Position numbers and translations under genes: made by a program. The notes under the pieces are model-generated. The model was given only the letters and a program-made list of their open reading frames with translations, searched no databases and had not been told where the DNA came from. 64,000 nt of DNA, taken from positions 1 to 64,000 of the forward strand of contig JBFGCM010000005.1 of the NCBI GenBank assembly GCA_041581135.1. Direction: 5' to 3'. How positions within the stretch are numbered: the stretch's first letter is position 1; every line of letters starts with the position of its first letter. This stretch comes from JBFGCM01 sp041581135 (GTDB lineage Bacteria > Actinomycetota > Acidimicrobiia > Spongiisociales > UBA5794). This document shows positions 15,988 through 25,114 of this stretch, piece after piece.

Positions 15988-16890
15988 TTGCCCCACGACC
16001 AGTACTACGAAGTCCTCGAGTCCGTGCTGCCCGAGGTGCAGTCTCTCTACGACGAACACAAGGCGCGCCGCGAGCACTGGTACGCCCACGAGTACGTCCC
16101 ATGGGAGATGGGCCGGAACTACATCGAGGAGCCATGGGACGAGAGCCAGTGCACGCTGGCCCCCGAAGTCCGCACCGCACTCGTGCTCAACCTGCTCACC
16201 GAGGACAACCTGCCCTACTACCACTCCGCCCTCGAGCAGTTCATGCCGAAAGGAACCGTGCTCGAAGAGTGGAACCGGTTGTGGATCGCAGAGGAGAACC
16301 AGCACGCCATCGCACTGCGGTCGTACCTGCTGACCTCACGCAACTGTGATCCGCGCGAGCTGGAGGACGATCGGCTGGAGACCATGACCAAGGGCTTCTA
16401 CACCGATGCCCCCAACCCGGTGGCCGTGCTGGTCTACACGTCCGCTCAGGAGCTGGCGACACGAGTCAGCCACCGCAATGCGGGCAAACTCGCCGACGAC
16501 GAAGTCGCCTACAACATCATGGCTCGCGTCGCCACCGACGAGAACCACCACTTCATGTTCTACCGCGGCGTCGTCGCCGCCATGCTGGAGAAGGCGCCGG
16601 ATGTCGTCATGCAGGCACTGCACGACGAGCTGGAGGGCTTCCGCATGCCGGGCGTGGGCATCCCTCACTACCTCAAGCGCGCCGTGGACATGGCCAAGGC
16701 AAGGGTCTACAACCTGAGGATCCATCATGATCGGGTGCTCAAGCCGCTGCTCCGCGATTGGGCGATCGCCGACCTCACCGGGCTCTCCGCCCGCGGCCAG
16801 GAGCTGCAGGAGAAGATCATGGCGATCCCCGACCGCGTGATGCGGCGCGCCCAGGCCTTCGAGCGCCGCTTCGGCATCGCCGCCAGCTAG
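15988..16890 (+). CDS. Acyl-ACP desaturase family di-iron protein
   Basis: 300 aa, helical ferritin-like fold. Di-iron ligands appear in the EExxH-type motifs EENQH and DENHH, with further Glu residues in LTEDN and AQELA, as in acyl-[ACP] desaturases (DesA1/DesA2 type). It would introduce a double bond into ACP-bound fatty acids. The start is TTG 15988, placed 7 nt after AAGGAG; no ATG or GTG gives a better family alignment. A tandem hairpin array follows immediately after the stop. Confidence 0.85.
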   Translation: MPHDQYYEVLESVLPEVQSLYDEHKARREHWYAHEYVPWEMGRNYIEEPWDESQCTLAPEVRTALVLNLLTEDNLPYYHSALEQFMPKGTVLEEWNRLWIAEENQHAIALRSYLLTSRNCDPRELEDDRLETMTKGFYTDAPNPVAVLVYTSAQELATRVSHRNAGKLADDEVAYNIMARVATDENHHFMFYRGVVAAMLEKAPDVVMQALHDELEGFRMPGVGIPHYLKRAVDMAKARVYNLRIHHDRVLKPLLRDWAIADLTGLSARGQELQEKIMAIPDRVMRRAQAFERRFGIAAS

Positions 16891-17038
16891 ATCGCGTCGG
16901 CCCTACGGGCCTCGCTTCCAGATCGCATCGGCCCTACGGGCCTCGCTTCCAGATCGCGGCGGGCCCACCGGGGCCTTGCTTTCAGATCGCCCGGCTACGC
17001 CGGGCTTCCAGATGCCCGCCGGCGCTTGTCTGGCATCT
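16889..17038. repeat. Tandem array of hairpin-forming repeats (about 31 bp unit)
   Basis: Units start at 16889, 16920, 16951, 16984 and 17010. The first two are 31 bp and differ at one base; the later ones are progressively diverged (33, 26 and about 29 bp). Each starts AGATCGC or AGATGCC and holds a short GC stem such as GGCCC-TAC-GGGCC. The array lies between convergent genes and could act as a bidirectional terminator. A further stem, GTGCCCC with GGGGCAC, follows at about 17048-17071. Confidence 0.75.
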
Positions 17039-17082
17039 CGCGATCGGGTGCCCCCCCGTTCCCCGGGGCACGCCAGCTCGCG

Positions 17083-20000
17083 TCACACGGCTCCGGTGAT
17101 GGGGATCACGATCGTCGTGCCGTCGCTGTCGCCGTCCGGGTCGTGGTTGGCGACCGGGTCATACGTGAGATCGGCGAGTGTCAACCCGTTCACCGTGAAG
17201 ATGGCCTCGGCGAGGCGACTGCTCACTCGCTGGTTCGTCAGCGTGCAGGCTCCGAATGCATCGGTGACGCACTCGGCCGGTGTGGTCCTGCGCCCAGTCG
17301 TCCACGTGCCCGACACCGTGACGCCGGCTACCGGTACCTCGGTGTCGTCGTGGACCGTGATGGCCACCTCGACGGCGAGCCGCGTCCCGATGGTGGTGGT
17401 GCCACCGTCGAGGTCGCCGACGTGGACCGTCGCGCCGCCCGTGCCACCGTTGTTCACGGTGACGGTGGCGACGGCCGTGGCCGTCTGCCCCGCGGTGTCG
17501 GTGGCGGTAGCCGAGATCTCGTGCATTCCATCGCCGACGGTCGAGCTGTCCCAGGCGACACCGCTACCGGTGTCGAATCCGATGGACACGCCATCCACGA
17601 GCACCTCGACCGAGGTGACCCCGACGTCATCGGACGAAGAGGTCGTCACCGTGATGGTTCCGCTCACCGTCGCCCCATCGTTGGGGGCCGTGATCGCCAC
17701 CGTCGGCGGAGTGTCCGTGGTGGTGTTGTCCACGGTCACCCGGGTCCCCCGCGTGGTCGTCTGGCCCGCGGTGTCGGTGGCCCGCGCCTGGATTCGGTGC
17801 GGGCCGTTGCCCACCGCGGTCGTGTCCCAGGCGACACCTGATCCGGTGTCGAACCCGATGGACACGCCGTCGACGAGCACTTGCACGGACACCACGCCGA
17901 AGTCGTCGGACGACGTCGTCGTGATGGTGATCACACCAGAGACCGTCGAGCCTCGAGTCGGGAACGTGATGGCGACCGTCGGCGGATCGTCCACGCCGTT
18001 GGCCACCGTCACGGTGATGCTCGCCGTGGCCGTTTGTCCAATGGTGTCCGTGGCGGTGGCCGAGATGGTATGCGACCCGTCGGCCACCGTCGCGGTGTTC
18101 CAGACGACCCCGGCTCCGGTGTCGAAGCCGAGCGACGTGCCGTCAACGAACACTTCCACCGACGCCACGCCGATGTCGTCGGATGCGGCCGTGGTGATCG
18201 TCAGCGTGCCGGAGACCGTCGACCCATTCGCGGGGTTGGTGAGGGAGACTGTCGGCGGGGCGTCGACGACGTCGCCGATGGTGAACGTCCCTTCGGCCAC
18301 GGGGCCGCCGTTGAACGCGGAGTCGACGGCCTGCACGGACCATGTGTAGGTCCCGTCGGCCAGGCCGCGGAGCTGCCAGGCGGTGACGGCACTGATGTTG
18401 CCCGGTTCGGGCAGACGCCGTCCCGTGAAGGCGGCCGCCGTCTCGGCGGTGGCTGCCGCGGCGCCTCCCGCCGCCGGCTGCACCACGAGGTCGTAGGTGA
18501 CTGCCTGGGACGATGTGGAGTCGTCCACCGCAGCGTTCCAGCTGAGGTTCGCCTGGTCACCTTCGACGGTGGAGCTCAGCCCGGTCGGGGCTGCAGGCGC
18601 CGCATTCAGGCCGAGTGTGTGGTTGCGATAGAGATGCATCTGGGACTCGACCGTGTTGTTCCCCCCGGGCACCCAGTAGGCCCCCGCCACGAAGTAGTCG
18701 AGGTCACCATCGCCGTCGATGTCGAACCAGGTGAAGCTGCCGCCGTTGCCGACGGAGCCCATGGGCGCCGGCAGCTCACGGCCCAGCGGCACGAACGTGC
18801 CACCCTCGTTCACATACACCTCAGACTTGCCCTCGATGTTCTCCGGCCCAATGAAGGTCCCGGTGATGAGGAGGTCGTTGTCTCCGTCGGAGTCGTAGTC
18901 GGCCCAGGTCGCTGCATGGAGATCGAGCCAAGGGAAGAAGCTCGTCTGGATGATGGTGTTCTCCACAAAGGTGCCGGCGTCGTTCCGGTAGATGCGCAGC
19001 ACCGTCTTGAAGTTGCCGTCGACGTCCTGGATGTTGCCGACCACGAGGATGTCCATGTCCCCGTCCTGGTCGTAGTCGGCCCAGTCGGCCAACCCGTACT
19101 CCACCCTGACCGAGCCGATGGGCTCCTCCATCGTGAACGCTCCTGCGTTGTTGCGGTAGATCCTGATCCAGCCGTCGCCGAGGAAGTTGTCGACGTTGGC
19201 GACGAATAGATCCAAGTCACCGTCGCCGTCGTCGTCCGCCCACGCCGTCTGGGCATGGACCGAGCCGTCGATTGCGGCGTCCACGTCTGTGAAGATCCAA
19301 CCGCCGGCCCCGTCGGGCCCATCGTTGCGCATCAGTGCCGTTTCGAACGTGAACGTCACGTCGTTGAACAGCGACGGGATGAACAGGTCGAGGTCGCCGT
19401 CGTTGTCGAAGTCGGCCCACGTGAGCGACCGCAGGTCATAGGCTCCCGTGTAGTTGGAGTCCTCGAAATAGACGGGGAGGTCCGTGGGGATCGCAGCCAG
19501 CGTGCCGGCATCGTTCTGGTAGATCTCGGTGCCGAATGCCGTCGCGACCGCCAGGTCCGGATCCCCGTCGCCGTCGAAGTCGCCCCACGATAGGTCGACC
19601 TCTCCGGCGAACAAGCTACCGAGTGGCACGTTCTGGTGGGTGAAGACCCAGTCGCCGTTCGCATCCGGCCCTTCGTTGATGAAGACGACCAGCATGTCCT
19701 CCGCGCTCACGCTGTACTCGACGAAGTACCCGAGCACAGCCAGGTCGAGATCGCCGTCGCCGTCGATGTCGGCCGGCGCTGCGGTGTTCACCCAGAAGTC
19801 GTGATCAAGGTCGGTCACCCACAGCGGATCTGCCGGTGGGCTCACCTCATTGAAGACCGGTCCGCCGAACAGCACCCAGTCGAGATCGAACTGGCCGCTG
19901 GCGCCGTCGAAGCCGTCGACCGCGATGTGGTAGGTGCTACCAGCCGTCACCAGGATGTCTGCGACCACGCTCTGCAGGCCGCCACCGGCGTTGTCGTTCG

Positions 20001-22578
20001 AACCGAGCTCGGTGAGGGCATCGACCGACGCGCCGGTGTAGACGGCAAGCGTTGTGTCGAAGTCCGAGCCCAGCGTTTCGAGGGTCAGGAAGCCGTCCGC
20101 GGGAGCCGTCCACTGAAACCACACCGAGGCGCCACCGGGATTGCCGGCATGGTTCGGCTCTCCGAGCTCCTTGCTGGCTCCGACGTTCGAGCCGACGACC
20201 TCTCCGGTGGCGGGGAGCATCACCGCATCCGCAAACGCGTCGTTGGTGAGAGCCAGCACGGTGTACCCGGTGGTCTCCACGGCAACGTTGCCATCGTTGT
20301 CGGTGCCCGTGACGGTGAAGGTGAACGATCCGACGGTGGAGGTATCGATCGGCGTACCGGTGGCCACGTCGCCAACGCATGTAGCGACGCCTGAGCCGAG
20401 GAACTCGTCCTCGCAGGAGTAGTCGGCCAGCACGCTCACACCCTCGAAGAACACCGAGCCGTCGACCGGGGTGGTGATTGTCACCATCGGCGGCGTCGTG
20501 TCGGTGCCGTCCAGGAAGGACCAATTCATCGTGACGTTGCCCGTGGCGAAGATGAACCCGGACACGGCGATGTGGTACGTGGAACCGCCCGTGACGGGCG
20601 CGTACCAGATCTTCGTCGGTGAGCCGACGAAGGCAGACGCGATCTCGGTGAGGGCGTCGACGCTCGTGCCTGAATAGAGACCGAGGATGGTGTCGAAGTC
20701 CGATCCATCCGTGTCGATCGTGAGGAATCCGTCCGACGGTGCAGTCCACTGGTACCAGATCGAGGTGCCGGCCACGTTCCCGGCGTGGTCCGGCTCCCCG
20801 GGCTCCTGGGTGGCCCCGACGTTGCTCGCGTTCAATGTCCCGTCGGTGGCGATCGGCTCGGCGTCGACGAAATCGTCGTTCGGTGGATTGGCCAGGATCG
20901 TGTAGGTGTGCGTCGTGACGCCGACGTTTCCGGCGTTGTCGGTTGCCGTAGCGGTGAAGGTGAACGTTCCAGGAACCGACGTCGGCAGCGGATCGAAGTT
21001 GGGCAGATCACCGACGCACGATGCGATCCCCGAACCGCCGATGTCGTCGGCGCAGGTGTAGAAGACCGTCTCCTCGTAGCCCTGGGGGACGGTGAGACCG
21101 TCGATCGGATCCCAGATGGTGGCGGTGGGAGGCGTGGTGTCGAACTGCTCGACGACCAACCACGTGAGCGTCACTGATCCGGTCAGGCCGAAGTAGCCGT
21201 CGACGGCGACGTGGTACGTGCTTCCCAGCGTCACCGGCACGTTGAGCAGCCGACTCTGGAGCCCGGAGGCGTCATCGTTCGATGCGATCTCGGTGAGCGC
21301 GTCGACGCTGCTGCCCGTGTACATCGCCATCACCGTGTCGAAGCTCGAACCGGTGGTCTCGATGGTCAGGTACCCGTCCATGGGGGAGGTCCACTGGTAC
21401 CAGATGGAGGCGCCGCCGGGATTCCCGGCGTGATCCGGTTCCCCGACCTCTTTGGTGGCCCCGATGTTGAATGCGTCGAGCGTCCCGTCGGCTGCGAGCA
21501 CTTCGGCGGCGACGAAGTCGTCGTTGGCCGGACTGTCGACCACGGTGTACGTGTGCGTTCTGACCGCGGTGTTGCCGGCGCCGTCGGTGCCGGTGACGGT
21601 GAGCGAGAAGGTGCCAGGTGTCGATGTGTCGATTGCCGTTCCATCAGCCACATCGCCGGTGCAGCTTGCCACGCCCGTTCCGAACAGCTCGTCGGTGCAC
21701 GTGTAGGACGCGGTGACGACCGCGCCCACGCCGTACACGGAGCCGTCCCCGGGGCTGGTGATCGTCACCAGCGGAGGCGTGACATCTGTGCCGGAGATCG
21801 TGTACGAGTGGGTGACCGAGGCGACGTTTCCGGCGTTGTCGGTGCCCGTGACCGTGAAGCTCTGCGTGCCGAGGGAAGCGGTTGCGATGGGCTCGCCATT
21901 GGGCACGTCGCCCACACACGTGGCGACACCACTGCCGAGCACCTCGTCGGCGCACGTGTAGTCGGCCGGAACGACCCCGTTCTGCACGAAGGTTGCTCCA
22001 TCGAGGGGAGTCGAGATCGTCACCGTTGGTGGGGTTGTGTCGGCGCCGTCCCAGAACGACCAGGTCAATGTGACGTTGCCGGATGCGCCGCCGAACCCGT
22101 CGACGGCGATGGAGTAGACCGTGCCGGAGACGACGGGAACGTTGGGGAGCTCGCTCTGGAGGCTGCCGGCATCGTCGTTGGACGCTACTTCTGTGAGGGT
22201 GTCGACGGCAGCGCCGGTGTACATCGCGAGCACGGTGTCGAAGTCGGAACCGAACGTGTCGACCGTCAAGAAACCGTCCTGAGGTGCGGCCCACTGGTAC
22301 CAAATGGAGGCGCCGCCGCCGACGCCGGCGTGAACCGGCTCGCCCAACTCCGACGAGGCGTCGACGTTCGTCGCGGTCAGCGTTCCGTCGGTAGCGAGCA
22401 CCTCGGCATCGACGAACTGGTCGTTGGGTATAGCCGACTGGGCCGGGGCATCGGTGGTCGGTAGCAGCAGCAGCAACAGCGAGAGGATCGCCACGATCCC
22501 CACGAGCCGTCCGAGAGGGGTGTTGGTGCGCCACGGAGTCGTTGGGCGCGGCGCAGCGGCGCGGAACGTGGGGGTCAT
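17083..22578 (-). CDS. Giant secreted multidomain repeat protein
   Basis: 1831 aa. A long N-terminal signal region with a leucine-rich core (about residues 25-45) precedes four alternating pairs of a PPC-like module (each with GEPxHAG and WYQW or WFQW) and an Ig/HYR-like module (DTTPPxVTI, TCxDE, GSGVATCVGD), to about residue 930. Then come about seven FG-GAP/VCBS-like repeats with DxDGDGDxDL calcium-binding loops (about 940-1340), a fibronectin-like segment, and three Ig-like Big_9 modules (PPTVxxTxPxxGxTVSG). No LPXTG sorting signal is seen at the C-terminus. Probably an extracellular adhesion or matrix protein. ATG 22578 is preceded by GGAGGAGG. Confidence 0.85.
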   Translation of the reverse strand: MTPTFRAAAPRPTTPWRTNTPLGRLVGIVAILSLLLLLLPTTDAPAQSAIPNDQFVDAEVLATDGTLTATNVDASSELGEPVHAGVGGGASIWYQWAAPQDGFLTVDTFGSDFDTVLAMYTGAAVDTLTEVASNDDAGSLQSELPNVPVVSGTVYSIAVDGFGGASGNVTLTWSFWDGADTTPPTVTISTPLDGATFVQNGVVPADYTCADEVLGSGVATCVGDVPNGEPIATASLGTQSFTVTGTDNAGNVASVTHSYTISGTDVTPPLVTITSPGDGSVYGVGAVVTASYTCTDELFGTGVASCTGDVADGTAIDTSTPGTFSLTVTGTDGAGNTAVRTHTYTVVDSPANDDFVAAEVLAADGTLDAFNIGATKEVGEPDHAGNPGGASIWYQWTSPMDGYLTIETTGSSFDTVMAMYTGSSVDALTEIASNDDASGLQSRLLNVPVTLGSTYHVAVDGYFGLTGSVTLTWLVVEQFDTTPPTATIWDPIDGLTVPQGYEETVFYTCADDIGGSGIASCVGDLPNFDPLPTSVPGTFTFTATATDNAGNVGVTTHTYTILANPPNDDFVDAEPIATDGTLNASNVGATQEPGEPDHAGNVAGTSIWYQWTAPSDGFLTIDTDGSDFDTILGLYSGTSVDALTEIASAFVGSPTKIWYAPVTGGSTYHIAVSGFIFATGNVTMNWSFLDGTDTTPPMVTITTPVDGSVFFEGVSVLADYSCEDEFLGSGVATCVGDVATGTPIDTSTVGSFTFTVTGTDNDGNVAVETTGYTVLALTNDAFADAVMLPATGEVVGSNVGASKELGEPNHAGNPGGASVWFQWTAPADGFLTLETLGSDFDTTLAVYTGASVDALTELGSNDNAGGGLQSVVADILVTAGSTYHIAVDGFDGASGQFDLDWVLFGGPVFNEVSPPADPLWVTDLDHDFWVNTAAPADIDGDGDLDLAVLGYFVEYSVSAEDMLVVFINEGPDANGDWVFTHQNVPLGSLFAGEVDLSWGDFDGDGDPDLAVATAFGTEIYQNDAGTLAAIPTDLPVYFEDSNYTGAYDLRSLTWADFDNDGDLDLFIPSLFNDVTFTFETALMRNDGPDGAGGWIFTDVDAAIDGSVHAQTAWADDDGDGDLDLFVANVDNFLGDGWIRIYRNNAGAFTMEEPIGSVRVEYGLADWADYDQDGDMDILVVGNIQDVDGNFKTVLRIYRNDAGTFVENTIIQTSFFPWLDLHAATWADYDSDGDNDLLITGTFIGPENIEGKSEVYVNEGGTFVPLGRELPAPMGSVGNGGSFTWFDIDGDGDLDYFVAGAYWVPGGNNTVESQMHLYRNHTLGLNAAPAAPTGLSSTVEGDQANLSWNAAVDDSTSSQAVTYDLVVQPAAGGAAAATAETAAAFTGRRLPEPGNISAVTAWQLRGLADGTYTWSVQAVDSAFNGGPVAEGTFTIGDVVDAPPTVSLTNPANGSTVSGTLTITTAASDDIGVASVEVFVDGTSLGFDTGAGVVWNTATVADGSHTISATATDTIGQTATASITVTVANGVDDPPTVAITFPTRGSTVSGVITITTTSSDDFGVVSVQVLVDGVSIGFDTGSGVAWDTTAVGNGPHRIQARATDTAGQTTTRGTRVTVDNTTTDTPPTVAITAPNDGATVSGTITVTTSSSDDVGVTSVEVLVDGVSIGFDTGSGVAWDSSTVGDGMHEISATATDTAGQTATAVATVTVNNGGTGGATVHVGDLDGGTTTIGTRLAVEVAITVHDDTEVPVAGVTVSGTWTTGRRTTPAECVTDAFGACTLTNQRVSSRLAEAIFTVNGLTLADLTYDPVANHDPDGDSDGTTIVIPITGAV

Positions 22579-22826
22579 GAGGCAGCCTCCTCCGACGTGC
22601 GGCCGCACGCAGGCCGCAATCCTAAGGACATGGTTCGAGTAGAGATCGCCCGATGAGGTGGCTTCCAGGGTCTTAGGTCACATGGTGCGAGGGCTCGCTC
22701 CTGCGTGCCCGCCGCGGCGTACTGAAGGCCCAATGCCCCACTCCACGAGATTCTCCGTACCCTCAGCGTGCGACACCGGATGTCAAGGCCGCCTCAGCGC
22801 AACCTCATGAAGTTCGCGGGCGGCGT
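22579..22826. other. Intergenic region upstream of the giant protein gene
   Basis: About 250 bp between the start of the giant secreted protein gene and the 3' end of the DEAD-box helicase gene. It must hold the promoter of the former. I see no reading frame with coding character and no clear operator. Confidence 0.4.
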
Positions 22827-24101
22827 TCAGCGGCGGCGGCGGCGCCTCGGGCCGCCCCGGCTGCGGCGGCGGCTGACCACCGCATCCTGATCGGGGGGTG
22901 CCAGACCCTCGTCGACGTCGGGCTCCCATACGTCCAGGTGGCGCAGTCGTTCGTCGTTGCTGAACATCTTGACGATGGGCTCGCGGAGTCCGGCCTGCTT
23001 CTGAATGCGGAGCACCTCGTTGACCTGGTCCCACTCCACCAGCGTGACCACCAGTCCGGTGTCACCGGCGCGGGCAGTACGCCCGGAGCGGTGCAGATAC
23101 GTCTTGGGGTCGTCGGGTGGGTCGTAGTGCATGACGATGTCCACGCCCTCGACGTCCAGGCCCCTGGCTGCCACGTTCGTGGCCACCAACACGGGGAGCT
23201 TGCCGTCGGCGAAGTCGCGTAGCGTGCGCTCTCGCCGGGATTGATGCAGTCCGCCGTGGATGGCCGCCGCCTTCACTCCCTCTCGCTGGAGCTTGTCGGT
23301 GACACGATCGGCCCCGATCTTCGTCTGCACGAACACGAGGGTGCGGTCGACCGATTCGGTGATGAGGGCCGCCACCTTCACTTTGTCCATCTGGTGCACC
23401 TTGAGGAATCGGTGCTCCATGGTGTCGACCGTGATCTTCGCCGAGGCCACCTCGTGCCGCACCGGATCGTTCATGTAGGACCGGATCAGCGCCCCGACCT
23501 GTCCGTCCAGCGTCGCCGAGAACAGCAGTGTCTGGTGCTCCCCCTCGATGCGGCGCATGATGGTGTGCACTTGGGGGAGGAACCCCATGTCGGCCATCTG
23601 GTCGGCTTCGTCGATTGCGACCATGGTGACGTCGGTGACCGAGAGGTGCTTGCGGTCGAGGAGGTCGATGAGCCGACCTGGAGTCGCAATCACGATGTCG
23701 ACGCCGTCCTTGAGGGCGTTGATCTGCGTGCGCATGGAGGTGCCGCCGTAGACGGCAAGGATCCATTTGCCGGCGGCGGCCGCCAACGGTGTCATCACGT
23801 CGGTCACCTGGTTCGCCAGCTCGCGGGTCGGTACCAGGATCAAGCCGGTGGGTCGCTTCGGCTTGGCTGCGGCGACCTGCTGGATCATGGTGAGTCCGAA
23901 TACCAGTGTCTTGCCGGAGCCCGTCTTGGCTTGGCCGCACACGTCGCGTCCGGCGAGCGCATCGGGAATCGCCAAGCGCTGGATGGCGAAGGGAGTGTCG
24001 ATGCCTTCGGCGGCGAGTACCTTGACGAGCTCGGCGTCGCCCCCGAGCTCGTCGAACGACGAGGTTTGAGGTTGGTCGGTGGCTTCTTCAGAACGCGTCA
24101 T
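22827..24101 (-). CDS. DEAD-box RNA helicase
   Basis: 424 aa. Ordered helicase motifs: Q motif (FAIQRLAIP), motif I QAKTGSGKT, PTRELA, TPGR, DEAD within MVAIDEADQM, SAT in LFSATLDG, and the C-terminal RecA motifs ATNVAARGLDV and HRSGRTARAG. The C-terminus is short and ends in a run of arginines, likely for RNA binding. It remodels RNA or ribonucleoprotein in the cytoplasm. ATG 24101 fits the family; an upstream in-frame ATG at 24155 lacks conserved sequence. Confidence 0.95.
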   Translation of the reverse strand: MTRSEEATDQPQTSSFDELGGDAELVKVLAAEGIDTPFAIQRLAIPDALAGRDVCGQAKTGSGKTLVFGLTMIQQVAAAKPKRPTGLILVPTRELANQVTDVMTPLAAAAGKWILAVYGGTSMRTQINALKDGVDIVIATPGRLIDLLDRKHLSVTDVTMVAIDEADQMADMGFLPQVHTIMRRIEGEHQTLLFSATLDGQVGALIRSYMNDPVRHEVASAKITVDTMEHRFLKVHQMDKVKVAALITESVDRTLVFVQTKIGADRVTDKLQREGVKAAAIHGGLHQSRRERTLRDFADGKLPVLVATNVAARGLDVEGVDIVMHYDPPDDPKTYLHRSGRTARAGDTGLVVTLVEWDQVNEVLRIQKQAGLREPIVKMFSNDERLRHLDVWEPDVDEGLAPPDQDAVVSRRRSRGGPRRRRRR

Positions 24102-24167
24102 TGGACCTGACAGGAGGCGGGACGGCCGGGGTTCGGGAGCGGGTCCCGACGGCACGACAGGGAGAGC

Positions 24168-25043
24168 CTAGGCGTGGTCCTCCTCAACACCTAACTCGTC
24201 GAAGGTCACGACGAGGACGATCTGATCACCCGGAGAGGCCGCCCCGTCGGCCGGTTCGAGCGACACCACGACGGCGGACACACCGGCGGAGCCGGCATTC
24301 ACGGCCTCGACGACGTCGCCTCGTTGGTCCGGGCGAAGAAAGATCGACGGGACGGTCGCGCCGGTTTCGTCCAGCAACCACAGCTGATACGTGTGGTCGG
24401 GAGGCGGCCCCGGCAATGATGCCAGGCGGATTCCGACCTGGTGGAGGTGGGGCGAGTAGGCGACCTCGCCCACCGTCTCGCCCTCGCCGTGCACCTCGAT
24501 GACGGTGGCGTCGGCGGCCATGGCGACTCTCGTGAATGGATCGGCCAGCTGCCGGAACAACATGCCGACGCCTGCCACGATGAGGACGGCGACGGCCACC
24601 GTTCCCCACACCCGGATCATGAACTGGGTGGGAGAGACCTCACGGTGCGACTGCGTCTCCGGCACGCCGAGTTCTGACAGCACTTGGCGGCGCAGCTCCG
24701 GAGGGGGTTCGATCGCGGCGGCCGAGGGCGCGTCGCCCGAGGTTCTGGCTGTCGTTAGCCCACCACCGTTGCCGTCCGCCGCGGCGGTCCCGCCACGGGC
24801 CTGCTCGTCGGTGATGGCGAGTATCCATGCCAGTGCGTCGGCGCGTCCGGCGTCGAACGTCGCCGCACGTTCCCACACATCGACGAGCGCCCGGCGCGTG
24901 AGCTCTTCGGCTGCCGACGCGTCATCAGCCCGCAGCATGGCGACGCCATAGACGTCTCCGGACACGGCGTCGTACAAGTGCGCAAAAGCATCCCGATCGC
25001 CCTTGGCGACGGCGCTCAGCATGGACTCGAGATCGGGGGTCAT
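24168..25043 (-). CDS. Fusion of sigma-70 region 2 with an RskA-type anti-sigma domain
   Basis: 291 aa. Residues 5-80 match ECF sigma region 2 of SigK type (DAFAHLYDAVSGDVYG, then AAEELTRRALVDVWERAATFD and ALAWILAI). No region 4 follows. Instead there is a low-complexity linker, a membrane helix at about residues 147-166 (VWGTVAVAVLIVAGVGMLF) and an extracytoplasmic RskA domain (HTYQLWLLDETG, VVVSLEPADGA). In normal systems these are two separate proteins. It may titrate core polymerase or bind another sigma factor, but this is inference. Divergent from the E1 alpha gene with an inverted repeat between. Confidence 0.8.
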   Translation of the reverse strand: MTPDLESMLSAVAKGDRDAFAHLYDAVSGDVYGVAMLRADDASAAEELTRRALVDVWERAATFDAGRADALAWILAITDEQARGGTAAADGNGGGLTTARTSGDAPSAAAIEPPPELRRQVLSELGVPETQSHREVSPTQFMIRVWGTVAVAVLIVAGVGMLFRQLADPFTRVAMAADATVIEVHGEGETVGEVAYSPHLHQVGIRLASLPGPPPDHTYQLWLLDETGATVPSIFLRPDQRGDVVEAVNAGSAGVSAVVVSLEPADGAASPGDQIVLVVTFDELGVEEDHA

Positions 25044-25049
25044 CGCCTA

Positions 25050-25073
25050 CCCGCAACTTACCCACGTTGCGGG
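25050..25073. promoter_or_regulatory. Inverted repeat between divergent genes
   Basis: CCCGCAAC (25050-25057) and GTTGCGGG (25066-25073) form a perfect 8-bp inverted repeat with 8-bp spacing. It sits in the 71-bp gap between the sigma/anti-sigma fusion and the dehydrogenase E1 alpha gene and could control either. The binding protein is unknown. Confidence 0.45.
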
Positions 25074-25114
25074 CCGAGTGCGGCCGGCGGTCCATCGTCG
25101 GTAGGCTCGCCACG

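Noticed and set aside
16889..17038. CRISPR array
   Set aside because: Units are directly adjacent without spacers, diverge progressively and form terminator-like stems; no cas genes.
17083..22578. Sortase-anchored surface protein
   Set aside because: The C-terminus shows no LPXTG-like motif, hydrophobic helix or basic tail.
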